From JAIBJN01 sp963811635 (lineage in GTDB: Bacteria; Actinomycetota; Thermoleophilia; Gaiellales; Gaiellaceae): a stretch of DNA of 64,000 nucleotides. A model generated the notes under the pieces. It did no database searches, was not told where the DNA came from, and was given only the letters and a program-made list of their open reading frames with translations. The position numbers and the translations under genes were made by a program. This document shows positions 44,601-54,385 of this stretch, in pieces (within the stretch, counting starts at the first letter, position 1; every line of letters begins with the position of its first letter). Where the stretch lies: the NCBI GenBank assembly GCA_963811635.1, contig CAWESB010000013.1, forward strand, positions 62,001 through 126,000. Reading direction: 5' to 3'.

Positions 44601-47600
44601 ATCGAGGCCGTACGTCCAGTCGCCGGCGGCGAGGGTCGCGTCGTTCCAGACCTCGGTTGACGCTCGAGAAGCCGGAGCCGTTCCAGTAGTTGCCGGTGCC
44701 GCGGCGGATCGAGACCTCGACCTCGGCCACGCCGGTGCTGCCGTCCGCGTAGCTCCCGCAGAGCCCGTCAGTGGCGCAGCCCGCGGCCCAGCCGGCGGCG
44801 TTGTAGGTGCCCGCGGCAGCCGGGAAGGCGAGCGTCGAGGAGGGCGCCGTTGCGTCGAAGTCGAAGGTGCGGCTGGAGGGCGTTTCCGTGTTGCCGGCGT
44901 CGTCGCGAGCGCGCACGCGCACCGTGTAGCTGCCGTCGGCGGGGAAGTCGGTGGAATCGAGGCCGTACGTCCAGTCGCCGGCGGCGAGGGTCGCGTCGTT
45001 CCAGACCTCGGTGGCGCTCGAGAAGCCGGAGCCGGTCCAGTAGTTGCCGTTGCCGCGGCGGATTGAGACCTCGACGTCGACGACGCCCACGCCCGAATCG
45101 GAGTAGGTGCCGCAGAGACCCGGCGCCGTGCAGCCCGCGTCCCATTCGGCGGCCGTGTACCTGCCGGAGGCGGCCGGGAAGCTCGCCGTCGAGGTCGGGT
45201 CGACCGTGTCGATCGTCCAGTTGAAGGCGGCCGGGTTGTTGTCGGTGTTGCCGGCGGGATCGGTGGCGCGCACCTCGAAGTTGTGACCGCCGTCTGACAG
45301 GCCGGTGTAGGCCTTCGGGCTCGCGCACGCGCCCCAGGCGCCGCCGTCGATGGCGCACTCGAAGGTCGCGCCGGGCTCGTCGGCGGAGAAGTCGAAGCTC
45401 GCCGACGACGAGTTCGTCGGGTCGGGCATGCTCGAGTCGATCGTCGTCTCGGGCTCGCTCGCGTCGAACGTGAACGTCCCACTGGAGGCGGGCTCGACGT
45501 TCCCCGCGGCGTCCTTGGCACGCACGCGCACCGCGTACTCGCCGTCGACGGGGAGGTTCGCCGCCGGGAAGTCGTACGACCAGTCGCCCGCGGCGAGGTC
45601 GACGTCGTTCCAGACCTCTGTCGAGCTGGAGAAGCCGGAGCCGTCCCAGTAATCGGTGCCGTCGTACTGGATGGAGACCTCGACCTCGGCGACGCCGGAG
45701 GTGGCGTCGAAGTAGGTGCCGCAGAGGCCGGGGGCGGGGCAGCCCGCGTCCCAGCCGGCCGGGTTGTAGATGCCGGCGGCCCCGGGGAAGGCGAGGGCCG
45801 AGGAGGGGTCGGTCTTGTCGACCTCGAACGTCCGGCTCGACGGGGCTTCAGTGTTGCCGACGTCGTCGCGGGCCCGGACGCGGACGGTGTAGTCGCCGTC
45901 GGCGGGGAAGTCGGAGGAGTCGAGGTCGTAGGACCAGTCGCCGGCGGCGAGGTCGGCGTCGTTCCAGACCTCGGTCGAGCTGGAGAAGCCGGAGCCGTCC
46001 CAGTAATCGCCGCCGCCCTCCTGGATCGAGACCTCGACCGCGGCGACGCCCGCACCGGAACCGTCCGAGTAGGTGCCGCAGAGGCCGGCGGTGGCGCAGC
46101 CCGCCGCCCACTCGGAGGCGGTGTAGCTGGCCGATGCGACCGGGAAGCCGATCGTCGAGGTCGGCGCCGTCGTGTCGACGAGCCAGGTGTAGGTGGCGGG
46201 GGTGCCGTCCGTGTTGCCGGCGGCGTCGGTGGCGCGTACGTCGAAGGTGTGGCTGCCGTCGGTCAGGCTCGTGTAGCTCGTCGGGCTGGTGCAGGCGCTC
46301 CAGGCGCCGCCGTCGATGCGGCACTCGAACGTGGAGCTGCCCTCGCTCGAGGAGAAGTCGAAGCTGGCGGACGTCGAGCTCGTCTGGCTCGGCGGGTTGG
46401 AGTCGATCGTCGTCTGCGGGGCGGCGCGGTCGATCGTGAACGAGCGGCTGGAGGGCGTCTCCGTATTCGCGGCGTTGTCGACCGCACGCACGCGCACCGT
46501 GTAGCTGTCATCGGCCGGGAAGCTCGCGGCCGGGAAGGTCAGCGACCAGTTGCCGCCGCGCGATCGTCGCGTTGTTCCAGACTTCAGCGCCGCTTCCGAA
46601 GCTGCTGCCGTTCCAGTAGTTGCCCGCGCCCTGGCGGATCGAGACCTGCATCTGGGCGACGCCGGAGCCGGTGCCGTCCGAATACGTCCCGCAGAAGCCG
46701 CTGGTGCCGCACCCGGTGTTCCAGCCGGTGGTGTTGTAGGTACCGGCGGAGGCGGGGAAGCTGACCGTCGAGGTCGGCGCGACGGTGTCGACCACCCAGG
46801 TGTAGGAGGCCGGCGAGGCGTCGACGTTGGCGGCGACGTCGGTCGCGCGGACGTCGAACGTGTGGCTGCCCTCGGTGAGGCTCGTGTAGTCGGCCGGGCT
46901 CGTGCAGGCGCCCCAGCTGCCGCCGTCGAGGCGGCACTCGAAGGTGGAGCTGCCCTCGCTCGAGCTGAACGTGAACGTCGCGCTCGACGACGAGCTCGGG
47001 TGCGACGGGTTCGAGTCGATCGTCGTCTGGGGAGCAGCGCGATCGATCGTGAACGAGCGGCTGGACGGCGTCTCGACATTGCCGGCCGCGTCGGTCGCGC
47101 GGACCCGCACGGTGTAGGAGCCGTCGGCCGGGAAGCTTGCGGCCGGGAAGGTCAGCGACCAGTTGCCGCCGGCCAACGTGGCCGTATTCCAGACCTCGGC
47201 GCCGCTTCCGAAGCTGGTGCCGTTCCAGTAGTTGCCGCGCCCTGGCGGATCGAGACCTGGACCTGCGCGACGCCGGAGCCGCCGTCCGAGTGGGTGCCGC
47301 AGAAGCCGTTGGTCGCGCAGCCGGCGTTCCAGCCGGAGGTGTTGTACGTGCCGGCGGCGGCGGGGAAGGTGACGGTCGAGGCCGGCGCCGTGTTGTCGAT
47401 CCGGAAGGTCCGCGACGGGCCGGTCTCGGTGTTCTGCGCGTCGTCTCTCGCACGCACGTGGACCGTGTACTGACCGTCGGCGGGGAAGCTCGCCGCCGGG
47501 AAGGTGAGTGACCAGTTGCCGCCCGCGAGGCTCGCGGTCTGGTACGCCTCGGACGCCGAGGCGAACGAGGTGCCGTTCCAGTAGAGGCCGTTCGAGAGGC

Positions 47601-50316
47601 GCTGGATCGACACCTGGACGACCTGGACGCCCGAGAGGCTGTCGGAGTAGGTGCCGCAGAAGCCGTTCGTGCCGCAACCCGCGTTCCAGGCGGTGTCCGT
47701 GTAGTCGCCGCCGGAGGTCGGGAAGGTGAAGAGCGCGCTCGGGTTCGTCGTGTCGTACGTGAAGGTTCGGCTCGACGGGGCCTCCGTGTTCGCGACGGCG
47801 TCGACCGCGCGCACCCGCACGGTGTAGTTGTCGTCGGCGGGGAAGCTGCCCCCGGCGAACGCATACGACCAGTTGCCGCCGGCGACCGTCGAGTTGTTCC
47901 AGACCTCGGAGGCGCTGGCGAAGCTGGAGCCGTTCCAGTAGTTGCCTGCACCCTGGCGGATCGAGACCTGCACCTGCGCGACGCCGGAGCCGGTGCCGTC
48001 GGAGTAGGTGCCGCAAAGGCCGACGGTGCCGCAGCCTGCGGCCCAGCCGGTCGCGTTGTACTCGCCGCTCGCGGCCGGGAAGGTCGTGGTGGAGCTCGGC
48101 GCCGTCGTGTCGACCAGCCAGGTGTACGAGGCCGGCGAGGCGTCCTGGTTGCCCGCGGCGTCGGTGGCGCGTACGTCGAAGGTGTGGCTGCCGTCGGCGA
48201 GGCTGGTGTAGCTCTTCGGGCTGGTGCACGCGGCCCAGGCGCCGCCGTCGAGGCGGCACTCGAACGTCGAGCCGCCCTCGCTCGAGGAGAAGCCGAAGTC
48301 GGCGGAGGTCGAGCCCGTCGGGGACGGTGGATTCGAGTCGATGGTCGTCTGCGGCGCATCCGGATCGATCGTGAACGTCCGGCTCGAGGGGCCTTCGAGG
48401 TTGCCCGCCCCGTCAACCGCCCGCACCCGAACGGTGTAGCTTCCGGCGGCCGGGAAGCCGGCGCCGTTGAATGCGTACGACCAGTCCCCAGCCGAGAGGC
48501 TCGCCGCGTTCCAGACCTCGGCGCCGCTCGAAAAGCCGGAGCCGTTCCAGTAGTTTCCCGAGCCCTGGCGCAGCGAGATCTGCACCTGGGAGACGCCCGA
48601 CCCGGCATCGGAGTACGTCCCGCAGAGCCCGATCGTGGTGCAGCCTGCCGCCCAGCTGGCGGCGTTGTACGTGCCGGAAGAGGCGGGAAAGGTCGTCGTG
48701 GAGGCAGGAGCGCTGTTATCCACCAGCCTGTCCTCGATCATCGAGTTGGTGACGTTGGACGCCACGTCCGTGATCACGACGCGAAGGTCGTAGAGCCCGT
48801 CGGCGACCGCGGTCGTGTCGAAGGAGGCCGCGTAGGGCGAGGTCGGGTCGGCCGACCCGATGTCGGTCCACGTCCCCGCGTTCGCAGGCGAACGTTGAAA
48901 CAGGACGCCGGCCACGGCCGAGTCGGCGTCGCTGGCGGTCGCCGCGAGCGCGACCGTGCCGGCGAGGGGCGAGCCGGGATCGGTGAGGCTGCCGACCGGC
49001 ACGACGTTGTCGACGTTGAACGACACCTGGTGGCCGACGACGCGACCGGACGTGCTGGCGGTCGAGGTCTTGCTCCCCGTGGCACCAGCGGCGGACTGGG
49101 TCATGTCGTCAGTGGCCACGCTCGCGGCCCCGGTCGTCCCGATCTCGTAGCGCTCGGACATGCCGGTCGCGGTCGAGTACGTCGAGTTCGTGTTGCTCGA
49201 GAAGAACGCAAGGACGAGCGCATCGTTCGCCGCGGTCGTGATCGAAGCCGCGGTGACGGTCGTGGTGTTGTTGGCGGTCGTGGCGGCTCCGACCGCGTCG
49301 AGCGGTGCCGAGGCCTTGACGCCGTAGTAGGCGCTCATCCCCCCTGCTGCGGGCTGCGTCCCGGTCCACGTCCAGGTGTAAGACCCCGGCTCGGACGATC
49401 CGGCGACGCGGTAGTAGGTGGCCTGCCGGATGAAGCTTCCGTTGTTCGTTCCCCCGGCGGCCGTCCAGCCGGTCGGCGTGTTGATCGCTGCGTTGCCGAC
49501 ACGCGCGATGTGGGCGACCAGCAAGTCGTTGGACTGGACGCCGGCGGGGACGCCGAGAACGAGGGAGGTTGCTCCCGTCGTCGTCGCCGTGACGGCCGCT
49601 CGGTGCGTGACCGCTGGGTCGATGACGTAGGGGAGGGGCAGGTCGGCGTCGTCGAGATCGAGGGTCAGCCACCAGCCCGAGTCACTCTCCGCGAGGCTCC
49701 AGCGGAGGCCGTCGGGCGTGACGTCCTTGCCCTCGCCGTCGAGAATCCGGACCGGGTTGATGCCGATCGTGGTGACGCGGTGGCGCGTGGGGTCGAGGAA
49801 GGTGACGGAGCCGTCGCGGCCGAGGCGCGGGTGCAGCCTGGTCGCGAGCTTCCAGCGCCAGGTCTTCACGCCCTGCCGCTTTGTGACGGTGAGGAACTCC
49901 TCGGTCTCGCGGCCGTTGACGACGATCGTCTCCGTGCCGAAGCTCGTGTCGCGCGTGACTCCGTGGACGTGGCGTCGCCACTGGTCGCCGCCGACGTCCT
50001 CCGACACGACCGAGACCGACACGCCCCAGTGGGAGACGGTGTAGCCCTGGTCGTGGATGCGGACGTCGACGCCGGTGGCCGGCGTGCGCTCGAGCGGCGC
50101 CTCCGCCTTCTCGGGGCCGAGCTCGTTCGCGAGGAAGCTCGGCATGCTCGTGTCCAGACGACCCACGCCTGCGAGAACGACGACCGCGAGGAAGACCGCG
50201 GCCGCGGCGGCGATCGCGGCGGCCGTCCTGACCGGGGAGGAAACGCGCAGAACAGCGGCCGGCTCGACGTCTGTCGAGCCGGTCTCCGACTGCCGCATGG
50301 GTGGGATGTGGGTCAT
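35618..50316 (-). CDS. Giant Ig-repeat surface protein (~4,900 residues), interrupted by four frame changes
   Basis: One coding stretch on the minus strand. Start: ATG 50316 (ATG 50298 also possible); a membrane helix is at about residues 30-52. An N-terminal domain to about 435 is followed by a long array of Ig-like modules, then a fibronectin-III-like domain (about 36440-36200), a PASTA-like domain (AAAKTSLKNRGFKVGKL), a Pro/Thr-rich stalk, a C-terminal membrane helix (LGFGLLAAAFSIAVVAIL) and a basic tail. The frame changes near 47235 (one C lost against sister repeats), 46558 (+1), 44658 (+1) and 39325 (net +1). Both sides of every break are family-like, so intact protein is implied. It probably spans the envelope as an adhesin or stalk. 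Confidence 0.8.
36900..49030 (-). repeat. Tandem array of Ig-like modules within the giant protein
   Basis: Several module types alternate. Type A has FECRLDGGAWGACTSP, then SYTSLTDGSHTFDVRATDAAGN. Type B has AGCATSGLCGTYSDGSGSGV, then a WNDATLAGGSWSYDL strand and SYTVRVRATD. Type C has VDSAEFQRRPAGGGAWTTIA and LADGDYDLRVITTDAAGNT. Type D has SPYAHVVGTEIFVNT and related strands. Modules are about 70-100 residues. Many cysteines occur in pairs in types A and B, suggesting disulfide-stabilised beta-sandwiches outside the cell. The repeats are protein-coding, not DNA satellites. Confidence 0.85.
41071..42504 (-). repeat. Three near-identical ~240-bp DNA repeats inside the giant gene
   Basis: The stretch beginning GTGTTGTCGACGGTGACCGT recurs at about 41071, 41665 and 42256. 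The second and third copies are almost identical for about 249 bases (41665-41913 and 42256-42504); the first diverges near its end. Each encodes a type C module. A second family of ~160-bp near-identical type A segments recurs near 42913, 44243 and 46173. Such copies allow recombination and can collapse in assembly. Confidence 0.8.
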
Positions 50317-50514
50317 CTGTCTCGGGCGCGCGAAAAGCTGTTCGTGGTGGATCCATCGGCGTCCGGGGTAGGCCGGAAGGTGCAATTCGGTATGAAAAAG
50401 GGATGAGGCGAGGCCAAGCCCCCATCCGGGTGAGAGCCCCATCACCCCGGGGGAGGAGCAGCCTCAGCCTCGACTTGAGCTAGAGGGTAGGCGAAGGAGG
50501 CGTCCGACTCCGCG
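50317..50514. other. Intergenic region between the giant protein and the mutase gene
   Basis: About 200 bases between divergent genes. Read on the minus strand it has GGGTGA and TCACCC arms around an 8-base loop (about 50430-50449), followed by G-rich sequence and a CCCTTTTTCATACC segment. No known riboswitch core was recognisable. It may carry the giant gene's promoter and leader. Confidence 0.35.
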
Positions 50515-50520
50515 TAGAAT
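50515..50520 (+). promoter_or_regulatory. -10 box of the acyl-CoA mutase gene
   Basis: TAGAAT, 9 bases before the ATG at 50530. No clear -35. Predicts a leaderless or 1-3-base leader. Confidence 0.5.
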
Positions 50521-50529
50521 TCGCGGCAC

Positions 50530-52194
50530 ATGGCCACGACCGAGGACCCGCCGGGTCTCGACGCCACCGGGGAGTGGCGCCGGGACCTGTACGAGGCCAA
50601 GCCCGAGCGCGACGCCCTCTTCACGACGATGTCGGGGCTGCCGGTCGAGCCCCTCTACACGCGCGACGGCGTCGAGATCGACTACGAGCGGGACCTCGGC
50701 TACCCGGGGGTCTATCCGTACACGCGCGGGGTCTATCCCTCCATGTACCGGGGGAAGCTCTGGACGATGCGGCAGTTCGCCGGCTTCGGCACCGCCGAGG
50801 AGACGAACGTCCGCTTCCGCTACCTGCTCGAGCACGGGCAGACCGGGCTCTCGACGGCGTTCGACATGCCGACCCTCATGGGCTACGACTCGGACCACCC
50901 GAAGTCGCTCGGCGAGGTCGGCCGCGAGGGCGTGGCTGTCGACTCACTCGAGGACATGGAGCATCTCTTCGCCGGGATCCCGCTCGACGAGGTCTCCACC
51001 TCGATGACGATCAACGCTCCGGCCGCGATGCTCCTCGCGTTCTACATCTGCGTCGCCGAGAAGCAGGGGGTCGGCCGGGACGCGCTGCGCGGGACGATCC
51101 AGACCGACATCCTCAAGGAGTACATCGCGCAGAAGGAGTGGATCTTCCCGCCCGAGCCCTCCATGCGCCTGTGCGTGGACATGATCGAGTTCTGCGCGCG
51201 CGAGGTGCCGCTCTGGCACCCGGTGTCGATCTCCGGCTACCACATCCGCGAGGCCGGCTCGACTGCCGCCCAGGAGCTCGCCTTCACCCTCGCCGACGGC
51301 TTCGCCTACGTCGAGGCGGCCATGGCCCGTGGCCTGGACGTCGACGACTTCGCGCCCCGGCTCTCGTTCTTCTTCAACGCGCACATCGACTTCTTCGAAG
51401 AGATCGCCAAGTACCGGGCCGCCCGCCGGATCTGGGCGCGCGAGCTGCGCGACCGCTACGGCGCGAAGAGCCCTCGCTCGTGGCTGATGCGCTTCCACGC
51501 GCAGACGGCCGGCGTCTCGCTGACGGCGCAGCAGCCGGAGGTCAACATCGTGCGCACGGCGGTCGAGGCGCTCGCGGCGGTCCTTGGCGGCTGCCAGTCG
51601 CTGCACACGAACTCCTTCGACGAGGCGCTGGCCCTCCCGACCGAGCACGCCGTGAAGATCGCGCTCCGCACCCAGCAGGTGCTCGCGCACGAGACCGGGG
51701 TCGCGTCGACGATCGACCCGCTCGGCGGCTCGTACTTCGTCGAGGACCTGACCAACCGCCTGGAGGCCGAGGCCTACGAGTACTTCGATCGCATCCGCCG
51801 GCTCGGCGGCGTCGTCCCCGCGATCAAGGACAACTTCTTCCAGCGCGAGATCGCCGAGGCGTCCTTCCGGTTCCAGAGCGAGCTCGAGGCGGGCAAGCGC
51901 GTCATCGTCGGCGTCAACCGCTACCAGGAGCCCGACGAGCAGCCGATCGAGATCCTCAAGATCGACCAGGCGCTCGAAGACAAGCAGGTCGATCGGGTGC
52001 AGTCGCTACGGGAGCGGCGCGACTCGGCGGCCGCCGAAGCCGCGCTCGCCCGGCTCAAGGCAGACGCGGTCTCCGAGGACCGGAACCTGATGCCGGCCAT
52101 CGTGGATGCCTCGCGCGTCTATGTGACCATGGGCGAGATGTGCGACGCGCTGCGCGAGGTCTGGGGCACCTGGCGCGAGACCCCGGTTTTCTAG
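50530..52194 (+). CDS. B12-dependent acyl-CoA mutase large subunit (methylmalonyl/isobutyryl-CoA mutase family)
   Basis: 554 residues, the catalytic TIM-barrel only; the B12-binding domain is absent, as in split enzymes with a separate small subunit. Family motifs: YPYTRGVYPSMYRGKLWTMRQFAGFG, GLSTAFDMPTLMGYDSD, STSMTINAPA, SISGYHIREAGS, HAQTAGVSLTAQQPEVNIVRTA, LGGCQSLHTNSFDEALALPTE and DPLGGSY. The position that is Arg in methylmalonyl-CoA mutase (contact to the free carboxylate) appears to be Gln201 in YIAQKEWIFPP, while the Tyr after SM (Tyr73) is kept. Gln is the state in isobutyryl- and 2-hydroxyisobutyryl-CoA mutases, so the substrate may lack a carboxylate. No small subunit is in the window. 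Confidence 0.9.
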   Translation: MATTEDPPGLDATGEWRRDLYEAKPERDALFTTMSGLPVEPLYTRDGVEIDYERDLGYPGVYPYTRGVYPSMYRGKLWTMRQFAGFGTAEETNVRFRYLLEHGQTGLSTAFDMPTLMGYDSDHPKSLGEVGREGVAVDSLEDMEHLFAGIPLDEVSTSMTINAPAAMLLAFYICVAEKQGVGRDALRGTIQTDILKEYIAQKEWIFPPEPSMRLCVDMIEFCAREVPLWHPVSISGYHIREAGSTAAQELAFTLADGFAYVEAAMARGLDVDDFAPRLSFFFNAHIDFFEEIAKYRAARRIWARELRDRYGAKSPRSWLMRFHAQTAGVSLTAQQPEVNIVRTAVEALAAVLGGCQSLHTNSFDEALALPTEHAVKIALRTQQVLAHETGVASTIDPLGGSYFVEDLTNRLEAEAYEYFDRIRRLGGVVPAIKDNFFQREIAEASFRFQSELEAGKRVIVGVNRYQEPDEQPIEILKIDQALEDKQVDRVQSLRERRDSAAAEAALARLKADAVSEDRNLMPAIVDASRVYVTMGEMCDALREVWGTWRETPVF

Positions 52195-52563
52195 ATTCCC
52201 GGGATTTGCAGGGGACACTCCTGTGGGAGTCCCGCCGAACGGCTAGTAGCCGCTGACCGGCGCGTGGAGTAGTCTCGCGTGTCACGAGCGCCGGTTGGCC
52301 GCAGCCGACGCTCATACGCGAGGGCGTCGTGAGCCTTCCCTCTGTACGGCCCTCGCACTGGGCAAGCGGGCACTCCCGGTGACCAAGCGGGATGGCCCGC
52401 TTGGCCCTGCCGGCCCGCCCTTTCCGGACGTCTCCCCCTTTCGGGGGATGACGCGCAGCCCCGAAAAAGGGAAATTTCCGGTGCGCTCCTCCAGGGCGCG
52501 CGCGGCCGCCCCCGATTGGTCGGGGGGTGGCCGCGTTCCGTTTCTGGGATCCTCCGGCTGCTG
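52195..52563. other. 370-base structured intergenic region
   Basis: Between convergent genes and without a convincing coding frame. It holds an imperfect hairpin just after the mutase stop (52212-52233), a 9-bp hairpin CCAAGCGGG/CCCGCTTGG with a 4-base loop (52383-52404), CCCCC/GGGGG around a 4-base loop (52434-52447), and a strong terminator (52501-52535). The density of stems could mean a small RNA, but no known RNA family was recognised. Confidence 0.4.
52501..52535. terminator. Bidirectional hairpin terminator between the mutase and LuxR genes
   Basis: CGCGGCC...GGCCGCG (52501-52507 with 52529-52535) and CCCCCGA...TCGGGGG (52509-52515 with 52520-52526) make 7+7 pairs with a small internal loop and a TTGG apex. 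On the plus strand GTTCCGTTTC follows. It lies between convergent genes. Confidence 0.6.
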
Positions 52564-53232
52564 CTACGCCGCGGTGCTCGCCGTCGCCTGGAGCGGAAGC
52601 AGTCCGTGCACCTGCGCCCACCGGCTCGCCTCGGTTCGATTCGAGACGTCGAGCTTCCGGTAGATGTTCGACAGGTGGAACTTCACGGTCTGCTCCGTCA
52701 CCCAGAGCATGCGGGCGAGCTGCGCGTTCGAATGGCCCTCGGCCACGAGCGTGAGGATCTCCAGCTCGCGGCGCGTAAGGCCCCATGCCTCCTCGATGGT
52801 CTCGCGAGTGCGCTGGCGCTTGCCGTTGTGCTCGCGGGCGAGGTAGATGGAATGGTCGAACGCCTGCCGGATGGCCGAGGCCAGGTCGTCTGCATGGGCC
52901 GTCTTGAGGACGTAGGCGTCAGCGCCGCCGGCGAGTGCCGCGTCGACGTACTGAGGGTCGCCGTACGCCGAGAGGACGATGACCTTGAGCTCCGCCACCC
53001 GCTGCTTCGCGAGCGCAAGACACTCGACGCCGTCCATCTCGCCCGTGCTCATCTCGATCCCCGTGACGAACAGGCTGGGCCGGTGCTCCTCGATCAGTGC
53101 GAGGGCATGGTCGGGTGAGGTCGCCTTCCCCTTGACCTCGATCCCGATCCGGGCCAGGACCTGCTCAACCGCCTCCAGCCAGAGGGGATGCTGGTCCAGC
53201 AGTACCGCCGTACGATGCTCAGAAGGACTCAT
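52564..53232 (-). CDS. LuxR/NarL-family regulator with a degenerate receiver domain
   Basis: 222 residues. The C-terminal HTH is intact: LTRRELEILTLVAEGHSNAQLARMLWVTEQTVKFHLSNIYRKLDVSNRTEASRWA. The N-terminal part is receiver-like (VLLDQHPLWLEAVEQVLARIG, VIVLSAYGD with Ser88, YVLKTAHADDL with Lys110), but the phospho-acceptor Asp is Gly58 in FVTGIEM and the acidic pair is reduced to Asp13-Gln14. Classical phosphorylation is therefore unlikely; it may sense a ligand or be constitutive. No kinase is adjacent. The start codon lies in a 9-bp hairpin. Target genes are unknown; the adjacent glycan locus is a candidate. Confidence 0.9.
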   Translation of the reverse strand: MSPSEHRTAVLLDQHPLWLEAVEQVLARIGIEVKGKATSPDHALALIEEHRPSLFVTGIEMSTGEMDGVECLALAKQRVAELKVIVLSAYGDPQYVDAALAGGADAYVLKTAHADDLASAIRQAFDHSIYLAREHNGKRQRTRETIEEAWGLTRRELEILTLVAEGHSNAQLARMLWVTEQTVKFHLSNIYRKLDVSNRTEASRWAQVHGLLPLQATASTAA

Positions 53233-53252
53233 CGAAAGGGCCGCCTTTCGAT
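53231..53252 (-). promoter_or_regulatory. Hairpin over the start of the LuxR gene
   Basis: ATCGAAAGG and CCTTTCGAT (minus strand 53252-53244 and 53239-53231) form a perfect 9-bp stem with loop CGGC. The first two bases of the ATG (53232-53231) are in the 3' arm and the SD-like GAAAGG is in the 5' arm. It may repress translation or, as a DNA palindrome, be an autoregulatory operator. Confidence 0.5.
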
Positions 53253-53391
53253 CGGACTACACGAAAGAATCACGATAACTCATCTTTGGTCGTGTGCAAA
53301 GGGGTGAGGAGAAACCTGTTGAAACTGGCGCCACCTGACGGAGTCCACACCTGGGTACGACCGTGAGGCCCGGACCGGCCCCCTCGAACGG

Positions 53392-54385
53392 TTAGGGGAG
53401 AGGTTCGAGGCCGTCGACGAGAAGCGGCGGCGCGTGCAGGTATTCGGCAGCCCTGCGCTTGCGCTCGATGTCCTCGTAGACGCGCTCGACGACCTCGGTC
53501 TCGAGGCCCGTGGCCGCCGCCGCGGCCGCGGCCGGGAGCCCTTCGTTCTTCGCGTAGAGGCAGAGGTCGAGCTTGTCGAACGGGACGGAGAAGTAGAACT
53601 CCTCCTGGCTCTGCTCGAGGGCGTAGGTGTCGGTCGTCGGCGGCCGGCTGCGGATCTCCGCCGGGACGCCGAGCTCCTCGGCGAGCTGGTAGACCTGGGT
53701 CTTGTAGAGATGGGCGATCGGCTTGACGTCCGCGGAGCCGTCGCCGTTCTTGACGAAGAAGCCCTGGTCGTACTCGAGCCGGTTGGGCGTGCCCACGACT
53801 GCGTAGTCGAGGCGGTCGGCGTGGTAGTACTCGAGCATCTTGCGGACGCGCTGCTTGAAGTTCGTCGCGGCGACGACCTCGCGGTATGCGGTCGGCGGTC
53901 AGCCGCGCCTCGCGGCGCTCGCCCTCGGGCGACTCGGCGACGACGGTGAAGAGGCTGTAGCGCGAGCCGCCCAGGAGGCTCGGAAGGACGATCTTCGCCT
54001 TCCAGCCGGGGCCGTACTCGGGCATGACTGTGCGGATGGCGGCGTCGCGGCGCTCGTAGCAGCCGGCGGCGCCGAGGAGCTCGGTGATGTCCTCGAGGAC
54101 CGTCTCGACGCCGGCGGCATCCGCCGAGACCCGCGAGAGGTCGAGCGTGTCAGAGGCGGACTCCCCCTCGGGCATGAGGACGCCGAGCACGCGCTCCGGC
54201 CCGAAGGCCCGCGTGCAGAGGAAGGCGACGAGGCTCGAGTCGACGCCACCCGAGAGGCCGACGACGGCGCCGCGACGCCGCAGGTCCTTGTAGACGACCT
54301 CGCGCAGGCGCTCGGCGATCTCGTCCGCCGTCCGCCCCGCATCGTCCAGGCGGAGCGACTCCGCGGTCAGCTGCTCAGCCGGCAC
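53392..54385 (-). CDS. nadE: Ammonia-dependent NAD synthetase-like enzyme (frame broken at about 53890)
   Basis: From GTG 54385 the first part is NadE: the PP-loop SGGVDSS is at 45-51, followed by LGVLMPEGES, and it runs to ARLTADR. The remainder continues in another frame from about 53887 (AYREVVAATNFKQRVRK, LDYAVVGTPNRLEYDQGFFVKNGDGSADVKPIAHLYKTQVYQLAEELGVP, TTDTYALEQSQEEFYF). Dropping one base of the GACC near 53890 joins them into about 330 residues. No glutaminase domain. In this setting, next to an ACP and an amidotransferase, it may be a paralog used in surface glycan or natural-product assembly rather than housekeeping NadE. It overlaps the ACP stop. Confidence 0.8.

Noticed and set aside
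39325..47235. Programmed frameshifting in the giant gene
   Set aside because: Breaks lie at different sequences without slippery heptamers and stimulatory stems, and similar breaks occur in unrelated genes; indel error is simpler.
36900..49030. Tandem repeats that could look like a CRISPR or satellite array
   Set aside because: Repeat units are 160-300 bases, imperfect, in coding frame, and encode Ig-like modules; there is no spacer structure.
50401..50470. Riboswitch (fluoride, c-di-GMP or c-di-AMP class) upstream of the giant gene
   Set aside because: A GGGTGATGGGG segment recalled the fluoride class, but the other conserved core bases are absent and no matching gene follows.
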